16,339 nucleotides of DNA. It comes from Desulfovibrio sp. GTDB taxonomy: Bacteria; Desulfobacterota; Desulfovibrionia; Desulfovibrionales; Desulfovibrionaceae. A model generated the notes under the pieces. That model worked only from the letters and a program-made list of their open reading frames with translations, had not been told where the DNA came from and did no database searches. Shown here in pieces: positions 15,401 to 16,339 of this stretch. Made by a program: the position numbers and the translations under genes. The stretch lies in contig JAISXC010000041.1 of the NCBI GenBank assembly GCA_031270875.1, positions 1-16,339 of the forward strand, given 5' to 3'. Position 1 is the stretch's first letter; each line of letters opens with the position of its first letter.

Positions 15401-16339
15401 TCAGGATTGGGAACATGCGTCACGGTAAATCGCCATAAGCCGCCCGGCGACATTTTCCCAGCGGATGGACCTCAGTTCCTGCCGGCAATTTTTCACCAAT
15501 TCCGCCGCCAGACAAGGGTAACACAGCACGGCGCAAATTTTGTCAGCCATGTCGCGGGTATCCCAAAAATCGGCTTTGAGCGCGTTTTTGAGCACCTCGG
15601 ACACGCCGGACTGCCGCGAAAGCAGCACGGGAACGTCATACAGTATGGCTTCCAGCGGGGTGATGCCGAAAGGCTCGGATACGGAAGGCATGACGTACAG
15701 ATCGCTCAGGGCGAACATGTGATCCACTTCCTCTCCGCGCAGAAAACCGGCAAAGTGGAAACGGCTGCCTATGCGCAGCTGCCCCGCGCGCCGTATCAGC
15801 TTGGGCAGCATGTCGCCGCTGCCGGCCATGAAAAAACGGACGTTCGGAAGCCGTTTCAGGACAAGACGCGCGGCTTCCATAAAATATTCGGGCCCCTTCT
15901 GAAAGGTGACGCGCCCCAGAAAGAGCACCCGCTTTTCATGACGTATGCGGGGCGGCACGACATAGCGCCGCTCCACCTCATGGCGGGCAACGGCGTTGTG
16001 CACCACGACAACCCTGTCCTGCGGCACGCCGTAGCGCTCGACGACGGTTCTGCTGGTCAAATGGCTTACAGCCACCACGCGGTCGGCCGCCATGAGGCCG
16101 GCGCGCTCCATGCCCGCCACCCGGACATTTATGTTTTCCCCGCTGCGGTCAAATTCCGTGGCGTGAATGTGCGCCACCAGCGGCCTGCCCGTCAGGGTCT
16201 TGACAAGCATCCCGGCGGGGTAGGTCATCCAGTCATGCACGTGGATAACGTCGAAAGACTCCCTGAGGGCAAGAGCGGCCGCCAGACGGCTGTAGCGGCG
16301 CACCTCGCTCATCAGGTCAGGCCCGTAGCCGCCCTGGAT
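15401..16339 (-). CDS. GT4-family glycosyltransferase, 5' end off the window
   Basis: The reading frame is open to the right edge, so the N-terminus is missing; 312 residues are visible. The edge sequence IQGGYGPDLMSEVRRYSRLA and the segment FDVIHVHDWMTYPAGM resemble the N-terminal half of GT4 glycosyltransferases of the glycogen/starch synthase-like type. The C-terminal half has RVLFLGRVTFQKGPEYF and SEPFGITPLEAILYDVPVL, containing the E-x7-E donor-binding motif. A GT-B fold retaining enzyme using a nucleotide-sugar donor is expected. Its position ahead of a GH57 enzyme and a synthase-phosphorylase fusion suggests a role in alpha-glucan synthesis. The exact donor and acceptor cannot be read from the sequence. 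An internal Met at 16312 is not the start, because homologous sequence continues upstream of it. Confidence 0.85.
   Translation of the reverse strand: MQGGYGPDLMSEVRRYSRLAAALALRESFDVIHVHDWMTYPAGMLVKTLTGRPLVAHIHATEFDRSGENINVRVAGMERAGLMAADRVVAVSHLTSRTVVERYGVPQDRVVVVHNAVARHEVERRYVVPPRIRHEKRVLFLGRVTFQKGPEYFMEAARLVLKRLPNVRFFMAGSGDMLPKLIRRAGQLRIGSRFHFAGFLRGEEVDHMFALSDLYVMPSVSEPFGITPLEAILYDVPVLLSRQSGVSEVLKNALKADFWDTRDMADKICAVLCYPCLAAELVKNCRQELRSIRWENVAGRLMAIYRDACSQS

Noticed and set aside
13924..15438. A 504-codon plus-strand frame over the GH57 gene
   Set aside because: The minus-strand GH57 protein has family motifs and a strong ribosome binding site. The plus-strand product has neither.

Overview
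The window looks like chromosomal DNA of a GC-rich anaerobic deltaproteobacterium, most likely Desulfovibrionaceae. That assignment is an inference. It rests on gene content and style: an indolepyruvate:ferredoxin oxidoreductase start, a Cys-rich anaerobe-type FMN alpha-hydroxy-acid oxidase, a large Cache/triple-PAS hybrid kinase, and a glycogen cluster with a glycogen synthase-phosphorylase fusion. No transposase, integrase, phage gene, CRISPR array, rRNA or tRNA was recognised.

Left part (1-3979). A minus-strand pair reads leftward: a membrane-anchored TPR-like protein overlaps by 4 bp the start of iorA, which runs off the left edge. They diverge from a plus-strand pair, proA (proline biosynthesis) and nadD (NAD biosynthesis), whose stop and start codons abut. 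The 91-bp divergent gap holds a good minus-strand promoter and a perfect inverted repeat over its -10 box. An FMN-dependent alpha-hydroxy-acid oxidase follows and has a likely terminator.

Middle part (3980-9612). A fresh sigma70-type promoter at 4112-4140 opens a roughly 350-nt leader. It contains a hairpin, a pure (AC)19 tract, a 10-bp GC-rich hairpin, an 8-bp hairpin and then an intrinsic-terminator-like hairpin with a T-run, all before the start codon of a 1058-residue hybrid histidine kinase. This is the most unusual structure in the window: a candidate attenuated leader or small RNA carrying a potentially hypermutable repeat. The kinase (Cache-like sensor, three repeated PAS units, HisKA, HATPase, receiver) lacks an Hpt domain. 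A stand-alone Hpt protein is encoded 1.6 kb downstream, beyond a convergent DUF401-type integral membrane protein. The three may form a phosphorelay with a linked transporter, but no DNA-binding response regulator is visible.

Right part (9662-16339). Three minus-strand genes form a glycogen/alpha-glucan cluster in the order of transcription: a GT4 glycosyltransferase (5' end off the right edge), a GH57 alpha-amylase-like enzyme, and a 1415-residue protein fusing a GT3-like glycogen synthase to a GT35 alpha-glucan phosphorylase. The fusion joins a polymer-building and a polymer-degrading activity in one chain.
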